A stretch of DNA of 64,000 nt from NCBI RefSeq assembly GCF_002127325.2, contig NC_035436.2:111251591-111315590 (forward strand), written 5' to 3'. The stretch comes from Helianthus annuus (Eukaryota > Streptophyta > Magnoliopsida > Asterales > Asteraceae). Below, one piece after another: positions 1-11,045 of the stretch. Each line of letters opens with the position of its first letter. Within the stretch, counting starts at the first letter, position 1. A program made the position numbers and the translations under genes. Below the pieces are notes generated by a model. The model was given only the letters and a program-made list of their open reading frames with translations. It did no database searches and had not been told where the DNA came from.

Positions 1-1
1 T

Positions 2-2455
2 CTAAGATATATGGTGACTAAAAGAGGGATTGAAGCAAGCCCGGAACAGATCAAAGCCATCTTAAATATCAAGTCACCTTCAAACATGAAGGATGCTCAA
101 CGACTAACGGGGCGAGTAGCAGCGTTGAACAGATTTATTTCAAGATCCTCGGAAAAGTGCAAGGAATTTTATGATATCCTCAAGACGAATAAGAAGTTCG
201 AATGGGGTGCAAAGCATGAAGCAGCATTGCAGGATTTGAAGCAGTATCTTTCAACCGGACGCTTATTGATGAAGCCTGAGGATGGCGAACCATTATCCCT
301 ATATCTTGCAGTATCAGGGAATGCAAAAAGTGTTGTCCTGGTAAAGGATCATGAAGGTCAGCAGTATAATGTCTATTATGTTAGTAAAAGTTTATTAGAT
401 GCTGAAACTAGGTATTCTCACCTAGAAAAGTTAATATTAGCCCTAGTTGTGGCATCGAAGAAACTTATACATTATTTTGAAACACATAAGATTTATGTTA
501 AAACTAATTATCCTGTTAAAAATGTGCTTAGGAAACCCGAAATGTCAGGTAGGATGGCTAAATGGTCAGTAAAATTAAGTGCCTTTGATCTAGTATATGA
601 ACCTAGAAATGCTATTAAGTCTCAGGCTCTAGCAGACTTTGTGGCTGATTTCAGTAGTGATATTCAAAATGAAGTAGACCTAGAAGTACAGCAACTAGGA
701 GAAAACTTAGAATCCTGGACTTTATATACTGATGGTGCATCCAATGTAAGAGGTGTAGGTTTAGGTATACTACTAAAATCGCCACAGGGGGACATATTAC
801 CCCAGGCTATCAGATGTGAGTTTCCTGCCACTAATAATGAAGCAGAATATGAAGCTTTAATTGCAGGATTAGAATTGGCTAAGAATATGAGTATCAAGAA
901 TTTGCAAGTATATGTTGACTCCTTGTTAATCACTAATCATTTTAATGGATCCTATGCAGTTAAGGGTGAGAAGTTAATCGAGTATCTTGAAATTGTCAAA
1001 AAATTAGCAGGATATTTCGATGTTTTTACACTTGAACAGGTACCAAGAGAGGACAATGCTGAAGCTGATGCCTTGGCAAATCTGGGATCATCAGTCAGGA
1101 TACGAGAAGGGGCCGAAATACCAATATTACATATCCGGTATCCTGTGACAGATCCTCAGGATAAGGAGGTAGTAAGTGTCCAGGATCCTGGTGGTGAGTA
1201 TCCTAAAGAGGATCCTAGATCCTGGACGACTCCAATCACAAGATATCTCAAGGAAGGACACATCCCCAAAGATGAGAATCCTAAGGCCTTTAGGATGAAG
1301 GTATCACGATTTACTACTATAAATAACGTTTTATACAAGAAATCTCTTGCAGGTCCATATCTGAGGTGCTTGGAGGATCCCGAGACCAAAGAAGTGCTTC
1401 AGGATATTCACGAAGGGGATTGTGGTAACCACACTGGGGGCAGGTCATTGTTTTCGAAAGTATTAAGAACAGGATATTATTGGCCTACCATGAGAAAAGA
1501 TGCTGCAGAATATGCTCGAAAATGTGATGCGTGCCAAAGACACAGCAACATACTACATCAGCCTGTAGAGCCATTATATCCTAGTGTATCCCCTTGGCCG
1601 TTCATGAAATGGGGGATGGATATAGTAGGAAAATTGCCAAAAGCTCCAGGAGGAAAAGTCTTCATGCTAGCAATGACTGATTATTTCTCTAAGTCGGTTG
1701 AAGCTGAAGCATTTGTTCAGGTCAGAGACAAGGAAGTAGTATCCTTCATAAAGAGGAATATACTGACTAGATTTGGTGTTCCAGCTGAAATAATTTGTGA
1801 CAATGGATCTCAATTCATAAGTAAGAGGACCACTGATTTCTGCAAGAGTTGGGGAATCAAAATGATCACATCCACACCAGTACATCCTCAAGCGAATGGA
1901 CAAGTAGAATCCTCAAACAAGATAATTGTCAACAACCTGAAGAAAAGACTGGGAGCCAAAAAAGGAAGATGGGCAGAAGAATTACCCTTTGTTTTGTGGG
2001 CTGATAGGATGACAGTAAAAGGTGCAACTGGCCAAACCCCGTTTTCCTTGGTGTTTGGAGCAGAAGCGGTGATCCCGACAGAAATGGTGATACCTACAGC
2101 GAGATCCGACCTCCGGGATCCTGAGCAGAATCCTGGAATCCTATGCCAGGAACTGGATACTATTGATGAAACAAGAGACGCGGCAAGGCTAAGGATGGCA
2201 GCATATCAACAGAGAATATCTAAAGCATATAACAAGACTATAAGGACTAGAAGATTTCAAGTTGGAGATTGGGTATTGAGAAAGGCTTTTCAGAATACTA
2301 CTAATCATGCTGATGGAAAGTTGGCTCCAAAATGGGAAGGACCCTACGAGGTTGAATCAGAATCAGGAAAATGAGCATACCGACTCAAGAATATGGAGGG
2401 GGATAAGTTACCAAGATCCTGGAATGCTATACATCTAAAACTCTATTTCAAGTGA
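2..2455 (+). pseudogene. Tat-lineage Ty3/gypsy pol, 3' part (RT end, RNase H, second RNase H, integrase)
   Basis: This is the C-terminal part of a Tat pol polyprotein, cut by the window edge; the frame is open from base 2. In order it encodes the end of reverse transcriptase and a degenerate RNase H (about residues 1-210). A second, archaeal-type RNase H follows (about 235-360), with acidic residues in YTDGAS, NNEAEYEAL, VYVDSLL and EADALA. Integrase comes next, with its HHCC finger (GNHTGGRS, then CDACQRH) and the DDE core ([26 protein letters not shown]). The double RNase H is a Tat hallmark. The frame is open to a TGA at 2372-2374, but the normal integrase end (AYRLKN through KLYFK) continues in frame to 2455, so that stop is premature. 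Apart from it the reading frame is unbroken, which implies modest age. Pol directly precedes an LTR. Confidence 0.9.
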
Positions 2456-2563
2456 GTACGAAATTTAAATTCTAAGTCAGGATGGTATGGATTCTATCTC
2501 TTTTATTAAATTTTGATATTATTTATTGTTTTGAACCCATTACTAACTTAAGCATCGGAGGGG

Positions 2564-3627
2564 TGTTAGCCAGGCTAACACCCACCTTAGTTTACTGATG
2601 TTTTGCAGTATATGCTTCGGGATATAGCTCTGGGATATACATTCAGGATATTACGAAAGATTAGAGGATTGGCCCCCTCTCTCATGTTTAAGGGATCCTG
2701 ATCCCTTCACAGGTTTAAAGGTATTCACCTTTCTTCCGAATTGGGTTTAAACACCCCGCCTGGAGCGCAAGTTATTCTGGAATAGTTCAAAGTGGCGGGA
2801 CCAGTTCATGTAAAAGTGGCTGAAAATTTCGTTACTATTGGATATATCCTGAATCCTAAAGGTCTATGAGAATTGATCACCCTCTCTCACGAAAGGGTAT
2901 TTTCATACTTGTTAGGGAAGGATTTTTAATGACCTGTGATCCTAACATGATATCCTAACAGTGATCCTTGTTTCTGTGGCAGGTAGTGATCCTCAGAAGA
3001 GCTCCAGGGTCAAGATCATGGATCATCCCAAGGATCCTCATACTAACGATTGTTCTCTTTGAATTTCATGTTGTTTTGCAGGAATTACGAGTTGGACCTG
3101 GTCTTGGCAACGTTATTAAGGAATCTTCCACGCTAATTTCGCACATGTATAACCGGAAATAGACGTTGTGGAGAATATGGAAACCTAGCACAAATTACGG
3201 ATATTTTGTTAGGCTAAATTTACTTCTATTTCTAAAAGGGGTAACGAGCTAGTAGTTAGGTGACTTGCCTAAATTCAACCACACACACTTATATAAACTG
3301 CACTCTCAAGCATTTGGCAGGGGACGACACATTTCTTACACGCTCTAGCATACTACACCATAGTGATCCTTGTACCTAGCTCGTTACTATCCGAAGTTAT
3401 AAAGATTATTTATTATATTTGAACTTGGTGATCAGTAGTTTCCATCACCCGAGGTTTTTTATGCTGGAGATCATTCATTGATCAAGGGCTTTTTCCTCGT
3501 ATAAATCCTTGTGTCACTTGTGCAATTTACATTTAAGTGATCCTTATCTTTATTCATCATTTCAAGCATCATTCCCCGTTACAGAGACTTTGGTTGCATT
3601 ATCCTTGTGTGATTTTTGACCAAAACA
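2564..3627 (+). repeat. Tat LTR shared by two partial Tat bodies
   Basis: The LTR starts TGTTAGCC right after a purine tract (CGGAGGGG, 2556-2563) and ends ACCAAAACA, giving TG...CA ends. A primer-binding-type sequence follows at once. Pol lies to the left and gag to the right, so this one LTR is the 3' LTR of one body and the 5' LTR of the next, as expected after recombination between tandem copies. GATCC-containing words are frequent, as in the neighbouring gag. Confidence 0.85.
3289..3296 (+). promoter_or_regulatory. TATA box in Tat LTR
   Basis: TTATATAA lies about 725 bp into the LTR, a suitable place for the U3/R promoter driving the gag at 3715. Confidence 0.5.
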
Positions 3628-3630
3628 GTT

Positions 3631-3648
3631 TGGCGCCCACCGTGGGGC
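3631..3648 (+). promoter_or_regulatory. Primer binding site region, Tat type
   Basis: TGGCGCCCACCGTGGGGC starts 3 bp after the LTR end. This class of sequence follows the 5' LTR in plant Tat elements and is distinct from the Met-tRNA sites used by the other gypsy and copia elements in this window. Confidence 0.7.
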
Positions 3649-3714
3649 AATTAGTGCTTCATTCATAAGAAAGTTTTCTGTTGGTGATCATTCCAGATCG
3701 TTGCATACGAATAC

Positions 3715-5456
3715 ATGGCTTCATCGGTGAAGAATACCTCTACTGCGATGTCTGCGGTCAATTCATCTTAGGGCATTCCACCTTTGCCTCCACCACCAGC
3801 TGGATCTCAGAAAAATGCTGAGAAGAAACCAACTCCTATTTTCTCTAAACCTCCAACTTCTTCTGCTTCCTATACTCCCACTACTAGTGACATATTTACT
3901 TTGATTTTGCAGATGAGAGATCATATACAGCAACAGGACAAGACCAATGACAGGATCCTCAAAGAAATCGGAGATCTCAATAAACAAAAGAAAGCGGCAG
4001 AGGATCATTCTCCACTGGTGCCCAAATCTTTGAATTTTGATACTCCGATGATTACTTCTCAGCCGTCAGAGGTTCCAGACGTTCAACATGTGGGTGGACC
4101 AAGAGGAGTGCACTACGATTCAGCAATAGTGACTCAGGCATCAGGTTCATATTTCCAGACGGCGGGATCCTATCCTCAGCATATAGGATCCTTCAGGAAT
4201 TCAGGAGCCTACTCAGGAGCACAGCAGGTTCAAGGATCCTCCTTTGTTCCAGGATCATCCCAGGTTCAAGGATCCTCCTTTGTTCCAGGATCATCCCAGG
4301 TTCAAGGATCCTCCTTTGTTCCAGGATCATCCCAGTTTCAGGGATCCTTCCAGATGCCAGGATCCTTGAAGAGTTTGCAAACAGGAAGTTCAGATGTCCA
4401 TCAAGGAGATTTTATTCCAATGCAGACCATTGCTTCCACTGGTCCCTCCATCATCCCAGAGTCCCAGCAATATGGATTCACATCCAGTGTTCCTAACTTG
4501 AACCCAATGGGAGGTAACACTTTTAATAATTCTCTTACCACTAACCATGGATTCATGCAGGATGCAGGTATCAACCATGCTATGGCCACAGAGCTGCAAA
4601 AACTGAAGGATATGATATCAAGTGTTCCAGGGGTGGTCAAACCTATCCCGGAGATTGCAGATGGAAGCCATAAGATATCTCGTTTTGCACCACCAATTTG
4701 TGATGCTGAGATACCCAAAAGATTCCATATTCCAACTATGAAGCTATATGATGATTCAACGGATCCTGAGGAACACATAGCACAATACAGGGAGAGGATG
4801 GAGATCAATCCGATTCCAGAAAGGTTAAAGGAAGCGTGCCTATGCAAGGGATTTGGATCCACTCTTACTGGATCAGCTCTCAAATGGCTGCTAAGTCTTC
4901 CCCCTTACTCTATTACTTCATTTGCTAATCTAGTTAACTTATTCAATAATCAATTTTCTTGTAGTAGAAAATTTGAACGATCAACTAGTGATTTATATAG
5001 GATAACTCAGGGTCATAATGAATCATTAAGGGATTACATAACCAAATTTAGTAAAGAAACCTTGGACATTCCCAATTTGGATATAGCCACGGCTGCTGAG
5101 GCCTACAAAATGGGATTACTTAGGGATTCATTGTTCTATGATGATCTTGTTATGACACCATGCAGGAACCTAGATGAAGTAAGGACTCGGGCACTCAGGT
5201 TCATCCGGCTAGAGGATGACAAGAGGATCCAGGAGAGACTAGCAGGATCCTCAAAACAAGAAAAGCAAGGATCCTCGTTCAAGAACAACAAATTCAAATC
5301 CTATAACAGAACTGACAACCAGAACGTGCATGCTGTTGACCAAGAAGATGATGATGAGGATTATCCTCCAATTTCTGAATATTGTTTTTCCGTTGATAAC
5401 CATGAACTAATCCTTGCGATGCAGAATCTAGGAGAAAAAGCCAGATGGCCCAGAAA
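3715..5456 (+). pseudogene. Tat gag (truncated by junction)
   Basis: Gag forms the particle shell. The natural start is the ATG at 3715; a TAG at codon 19 (3769, in a CAG-like context) breaks it, and the frame is open again from 3784. The N-terminal third is low-complexity and rich in Gly, Ser and Gln, with three 36-bp repeats. The retrotransposon gag core follows from about 4690 (PKRFHIPTMKLYDDSTDPEEH, then LKWLLSLPP and ITQGHNESLRDY). The ORF breaks at about 5456, where the sequence switches to a Tekay-like integrase read in another frame. The last 60 or so codons of the open frame, to 5640, are therefore not gag. The sequence lies 67 bp downstream of the primer site. Confidence 0.85.
4227..4334 (+). 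repeat. 36-bp tandem repeat x3 in Tat gag
   Basis: Three in-frame copies of a 36-bp unit each encode QVQGSSFVPGSS or a near match. Each unit contains GGATCC. The repeat sits in the disordered N-terminal part of gag. Confidence 0.8.
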
Positions 5457-5460
5457 AGTT

Positions 5461-6412
5461 TTTCGCATTAGCAGACATCTACTTGAAGGAAGTGGTCTCC
5501 AGGCACGGGGTGCCCACCTCTATCATTTCGGATCGCGATGCACGATTCACATCAGAACTATGGCAAGCAATGCACAAGGCTTTTGGCTCTCGGTTAGATA
5601 TGAGCACAGCATATCACCCTCAGACGGATGGGCAGTCTGAGCGCACGATTCAAACCTTAGAAGACATGCTTCAGGCATGTGTTATCGATTTTGGCAACAG
5701 CTGGGAAAAGCACCTCCCTTTAGTGGAGTTTTCATACAATAACAGCTATCACACTAGCATACAAGCCGCTCCATTTAAGGCATTGTACGGACGTAAATGC
5801 CGGTCACCTCTCTGTTGGGCAGAGGTGGGGGATAGTCAGATCACGGGTCCAGAACTTATAGTGGACACCACGGAAAGATTGCACAGATAAGACAACGCAT
5901 GGCGGCAGCACGCGACCGTCAGAAAAGCTACGCGGATAAGCGTAGGAAGCCATTGGAATTTCAGGTCGGGGACTGGGTTTTACTCAAAGTCTCACCCTGG
6001 AAGGGTGTGGTTCGCTTTGGCAAGCGAGGTAAACTCAATCCGCGGTATGTCGGACCGTTCGAAATCGCAGAAAGAATAGGCAAAGTGGCCTACAGACTAA
6101 ACTTACCAGCTGAACTCGGTGCAGTTCACAATGTTTTTCACGTGTTGAATCTGAAGAAGTGCCTGTCAGATGAGACCCTCATAGTTCCTTTGAAGGAACT
6201 CACTATCGACGAGCGGTTGCAGTTCGTCGAGGAACCTGTTGAAATCACGGACCAGGATGTTCACCTGGGAGCGTGAAGATCAAATGAAACTCAAGTATCC
6301 CCAGTTATTCGAAAACCGTGCAACCACTACAGAGGCTGAAGCTACCACTGCAGAATTTCGGGACAAAATTCCAAATCAACGAGGGGATGATGTGACACCC
6401 CAGGAAAACCAG
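5461..6412 (+). pseudogene. Tekay-like chromovirus integrase 3' end
   Basis: This is the end of a Ty3/gypsy integrase. It begins abruptly in the catalytic core ([13 protein letters not shown] equivalent), keeps the second Asp and the Glu ([20 protein letters not shown]), and continues through the C-terminal domain with the GPY/F motif ([21 protein letters not shown]). A one-base deletion near 5876 shifts the frame, so the protein continues from about 5899. Near 6258 about 60 bp of chromodomain-like coding sequence is missing: the reading passes from ITDQDV directly to the conserved TWEREDQMKLKYPQLF in another frame. The first 565 or so bases match 12825-13393 with about seven differences by eye, so both ends of this block come from one element or two very close copies. 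Confidence 0.85.
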
Positions 6413-7194
6413 TAAGCGATGCAACTTACCTAGCTTCCTCAGTAACCGCATGCTAAATTTTGGGACGAAATTTCTTTCAAGTTGGGGATAATGTGACAAC
6501 TCGAGTTTCCAAGATTTCATTCTTCGCATTTATTGCACGTTCACTGTTTGTCTAGTTGTTTACTTGCACAATTGGTTGCTTTGTAACTGTATATGTTTTG
6601 GATTTGATAAGGTTTATGAATGTTTTGGCAAATACTTGAATGTGATGATGAAACTCTAAATTGTATATCTTGTGCATGTAATATGTAATAGATAATACTT
6701 AAGGGTGTTTAGTGCTAATAATGAAACCTTAACAACTCTTAACCCTAATCCTCTTCACTAATCACCACACAATCATCATACGTACCTAAGATTTCCTCTC
6801 CAATTCTCTCTGCAACCATCCTCTTCATCATTGGCACAAGTCTTCTACATCAATCTTGATCTTTCAATCCATTTAGAATCAATCCAAGGTAATTGTTTAA
6901 TGATTGTTTGTTGTTATCCATTCTTGATTATGTGATTCATGTAAACCCTAGTTCTTCACATGCTAGTTCTGTGTTTGGATTGATTCTGATTGTTGTGAAA
7001 TAGGTTATAATCAGTTGTGTAATCACTTGTTGAATGTTATGATGCATGATACGAAAGAATGTTTGATTGATGATGGTTACTGCGCAATACAGAAGTATAA
7101 AATTAGGGTTTTCTGGATCGTATGAAAACGTAACTGTTCCAATGAACTTGAATATTCGTATGTATGACTGATTGTTTGTCTGAGTTTCATGCTT

Positions 7195-7765
7195 AAAGGT
7201 CCGAACTTTTATTGCTTGTTGAAGCCCGAACTTTTATGAGTGTAATATCTTGTCTGAATTTTTGATGATGGAAAGCATGTCCGACTTTTGTAACATGGAC
7301 ACTAGGTCCGACTTTTGTAACAAGACCCTATGTCCGACTTTTAAAAGATATAGGGGATCCGAGTTTTCATAAGTATCAAGTGTCCGAACTTTTATGCTTG
7401 ATCAATCTAGTCCGACTTTCATAAGAGCCCTTGTCCGACTTTTATATGTGTGTAAGGTCCGACTTTTATGATAAGGAATAGGGTCCGAGTTTGCCTAAGA
7501 CACATGAGGTCCTACTTTGTTGTTATATATTAGTCCGACCTTAATGGTATTGAGCACAAGTCCGACTTTTATATAGTTATAAGGGGGGAGTCCGAATTTT
7601 TATAAGGGAAAACCCCTTGGTCCGAGTTTCATGTTGAGTGATCATATATCCGACTTTCGGTGACGTAATATGTCCGACTTTTGTGGTATTAACTCCTTGT
7701 CCGACTTTGTGAATGATATGTGGGGGTGTTCGACCTTTGTGTAACCCAAGGGGAGTCCGACTCCA
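7195..7765 (+). repeat. GTCCGACTTTT word array in Tekay-like LTR
   Basis: About 22 copies of GTCCGACTTTT or one- to three-mismatch variants (TCCGAACTTTT, TCCGAGTTT) are spaced irregularly at 15-40 bp. Spacers are AT-rich and unrelated. No reading frame runs through the array. Confidence 0.85.
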
Positions 7766-8449
7766 ATGGCTTTCATGTAATCATGTGAATGTCAGTGTGC
7801 ATCGAATTTAGTGTGCAGCAGTGAATGTAATTAGACTTTAATCGGCCCAATCATACTATTACATCCAATATTTGTATTATGTGTTTCCGTCCCATGCATG
7901 CATGATTTTGTTGAATGCTCAGACACATTAATTACGTTAAGCTATTCACTCTGTTAAGTATATAACTCTACTGGTTTGTTAACCCGGTTAATTAATTAAC
8001 ACTGCTAGTTATTATTCATGTTATGCTTGTTAAATCTGGAAGCTTGTTACCTTTGCTTAATACATTAACCTGGTTAAGTCTGTTAAAACCATCGAGCATG
8101 TTAATTGATTTACCATGTTAGATATTACCAAGAACTCAGTTATATGGAGTATGACTATGTGAACATGAACCCACTGTTATGTGCTGCTTGATGAGAAAAT
8201 GCATAAACACACTTTGTGACATAGACTACCTGTGAAACGTTGCGAGTTCGAAACTGATTATACATACGTGCGTACTATAGGTCGTGGTTGATTAACTGTG
8301 AGCGTGTGTATTCCTTTAGCATACTGAGCAAACCAAGGTCAGTTCACACTCTTTACCAAGGCATGGGATTCCCGGGGATAGGGAATGGGTTGAATGATGG
8401 AATTGAATACTTACTCGCACTTACGCGGCTACTAGACTATCTACCATGG

Positions 8450-8715
8450 TCCTCGGGTTAAGCAGGACACTTACGTAAAACCTACGTAAACAGTAATATG
8501 CTACTGTCTTCCGGAGTCAGGAAGGACACTTACGTAAAACCTACGTAAACAATAACATGCTACTGTCTTCCGGACTCAGGAAGGACACTTACGTAAAACC
8601 TACGTAAACCCCACGCGTACCACTGTCCTCGGGTAAAGAAGGATACTTACGTAAAACCTATGTAATGCTTGTACGTACTACTGTTCTCGGTTGTGAAGAA
8701 CACTTATGGTTACGA
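8450..8715 (+). repeat. 62-bp tandem repeat in Tekay-like LTR
   Basis: About four to five copies of a unit of roughly 62 bp contain CTACTGTCTTCCGGA, then GGACACTTACGTAAAACC and TACGTAAAC. The last copies are degenerate. TACGTA is a self-complementary core that recurs within each unit. Confidence 0.8.
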
Positions 8716-9167
8716 ATAGTCTAGTGTATATACAACATGGGAAGCCCCCACCAATAGAATATACTATCGGCCCAGTAGAGCCACATGTTACAAACGAACT
8801 TACTGTTACGCATTTACTTTCTGTGAACTCGCTCAACTAGTTGTTGATCCTCTGTTACATGCCTTGCAGGTCGTTAGGTACATGGAGCTTGCACTGGGAG
8901 GAGCTGGTCGTTGTGGGCATGGATCGTGAATGTTCCGTTAAACACTTTATGACCTTTCATACTTTATTATGTTGAGTTTTATTTATACGCTTCCGCTAAA
9001 CAGTGATACTATACTTATGTTTTGAACACCTTTCATATGGATTGGTTTGGTTTAATGACATTTACTTTTACTATATACGTGATTCTATATGATTGGTGGC
9101 TTGATCCTGGTCAGTCACGCTCCCAAGCGGTGATACTCCGCAGGTGGATTTTGGGGGTGTGACAGAT

Positions 9168-9179
9168 TGGTATCAGAGC
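9168..9179 (+). promoter_or_regulatory. Primer binding site (initiator Met tRNA)
   Basis: TGGTATCAGAGC, complementary to the 3' end of plant initiator tRNA-Met, starts 4 bp after the LTR end. Confidence 0.85.
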
Positions 9180-9487
9180 CATTGGTTATAGAGAACTTGG
9201 TTTTAATAAGGGGAAAAACGTTTTTATTAAAACCAGACTATAACCAATACAGTGCTCAACGAACCACAACGACGCCTCGCTCCACGTGCAAGACTCAACA
9301 TCCTAGGTAATAAGGTTTATGTTTATTGCCTACATGCTTGAATTACATAGAACTTTGCTCGCAGTATGCTTAGATTACATTGCCTACTATAATGTTATTG
9401 CTTGAGAACATTTGTGTGCTTACACTCTTCTGTCATCGCACTATTCATGAACCTTTCTCACTTATGTTGCCTTTGATGTGAAGATCA

Positions 9488-10520
9488 ATGGCCGGACGTA
9501 TCAACTTGACTCAAGCCCAGTTGACGGCTCTCATTAACGAACGAATTGCTGCGGCACTTGCAGCCACACAAGCAGGAGGTATACCCTGCAGTCTTAACTA
9601 GGATCTTTAGATCCTACACTCCTAAACCAACTCTTGTGTTTAACATTGTCCTATTCTTATACACAATAGGTCAACACGCTCAGCCACCTGTGTACACATT
9701 CAAAAATCTCAAGGATTGCCGACCTAGTACCTTTAGTGGTACTGAGGGAGTTGTAGGTCTCCTCCATTGGTTCGAGAGACTCGAAACTGACTTTGAGGTA
9801 CATGATTGTCCTGAGTCTCGTAGAGTAAAGTTTGCTACTAGAACACTCGAAGGTGTTGCATTAACCTGGTGGGAAGCACAGGTTCAAATGTTAGGGCTGG
9901 CAGCTGCTAATGCCACCCCCTGGAACGAGTTCAAGGACCTAATTAAGGAAGAGTTTTGCAGTCGAGAAGACATCCACGAACTAGAGGTAGAATTCCTCAA
10001 CTTACAGATGGCGGGGTCTGAAATTGAGGCTTATACGAAGAGATCAAATGAATTAGCCACATTTTGTCCCACTATGGTAGACCCTCCCACCAAACGCATC
10101 GAACTGTATCTCAAGAGTCTGGTGCCCGAAATTCAGAGTCATATGACCGCAGCTAATCTTGGCACAATCCAGCAAGTCACTCGGCTTGCTCATCGTCTCA
10201 TAGACCAGGCAGTAGAACAAAACAAACTACCAAAACGTGTTAAAGCTGCTACTACATGTGCTTCTAGTGACCACAAACGCAAGTGGGATGGAAACCTGAG
10301 CAAGGAATTAATTCTGGTTCAGCCTCTGGCGCAGCAGCAAAAGATAGGTGACTACTAGAGTCCCAGTCAGCAGTCTTCTGGTAGTCGTGGGCAGAGTGGA
10401 TATCGAGGAAATCATCCAAAGTGTAACAGATGCAATAGGCACCACAGCGGTCAGTGCAATAAGGGTCGTTGTCAGAGGTGTCTCAAGATAGGTCATGAAG
10501 CTAAGGATTGTTGAAGCTCA
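9488..10520 (+). pseudogene. Tekay-like gag with a probable 91-bp intron
   Basis: The start is the ATG at 9488 (MAGRINLTQAQLTALINERI). At 9579 the frame runs into GTATAC and reaches a stop, but a GT...AG segment at 9579-9669 can be removed to join exon phase 1 exactly to a frame that continues QHAQPPVYTFKNL and the gag core (TFSGTEGVVGLLHWFERLE, LTWWEAQ). Three zinc knuckles follow: CNRCNRHHSGQC, CQRCLKIGHEAKDC and CFQCDAKDHYKRHC. A TAG at about 10356 and a TGA right after the second knuckle (CGA-like context) break the frame. The element needs this protein for particle assembly and RNA packaging; this copy cannot make the whole of it. Confidence 0.8.
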
Positions 10521-10741
10521 CGTCCTGCAACTCAAGAACAACAACGGCCGCCTCAATCTTCACAAAATCAGCAGCAACAACAAAGTTTTAAAGGATGTTT
10601 TCAGTGTGATGCTAAAGATCACTACAAGAGACATTGTCCGCATATAAACCAGGACCATACTCAGAACCACGACCAGGGAAACAGGGACGACAATGGGGAT
10701 AGCGTTGGGGGAAACAATGGAAACAATGACGCCGGGGCCGC

Positions 10742-10975
10742 GTGTACGTGATTGGTCAGGGTGACGCAAGGAGTGATCCTAACGTAATAATAGGTAAGTT
10801 TCTTCTCGACGACTTTTATGTTACTGTCTTGTTTGACTCGGGTGTGGATACCAGTTATATGTCTTTGAAAGTTAGTCAAATATTAAAATGTGCACCAACT
10901 TCCTTGAACACCAAACCTGTCGTAGTGTTAGCTTATGGTACAAGTCTAGAGGCCATTCATAGTTCAGGGTTGTAA
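10742..10975 (+). pseudogene. Retrotransposon aspartic protease fragment
   Basis: The motif VTVLFDSGVDTSYMS corresponds to the D-S/T-G-A active site of Ty3/gypsy proteases, with Ala replaced by Val. It is read in a frame different from the upstream gag. The domain stops at 10973, and the segment to about 11045 shows a deletion that removes the link to reverse transcriptase. Confidence 0.7.
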
Positions 10976-11045
10976 TCTTATCCTCGCTGGTCAGACGTTC
11001 CCTATCGACCTCATTCCTATAGTTCTGGACAGCACCTATAGCTCA

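Larger units (their letters stand above)
6492..9164 (+). repeat. Tekay-like LTR, about 2.67 kb, shared by two bodies
   Basis: It begins TGTGACAACTCGAG after a polypurine tract (AAGTTGGGGATAA) and ends GGGGGTGTGACA, followed by a Met-tRNA primer site. A second purine tract plus TGTGACACCCC at 6391 is an alternative start 101 bp upstream, so the left edge is uncertain. Integrase lies on the left and gag on the right, as in the Tat LTR upstream. Inside are the repeated words listed separately. No other gene is visible in the 2.6 kb. Confidence 0.8.

Noticed and set aside
5483..5890. A separate integrase gene starting at an internal ATG
   Set aside because: It is the interior of an integrase whose 5' part is cut by the junction at about 5460; the ATG is not a natural start.
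7195..7765. CRISPR-like array of GTCCGAC words
   Set aside because: Units are too short, degenerate and irregularly spaced, there are no cas genes, and the setting is a plant LTR.
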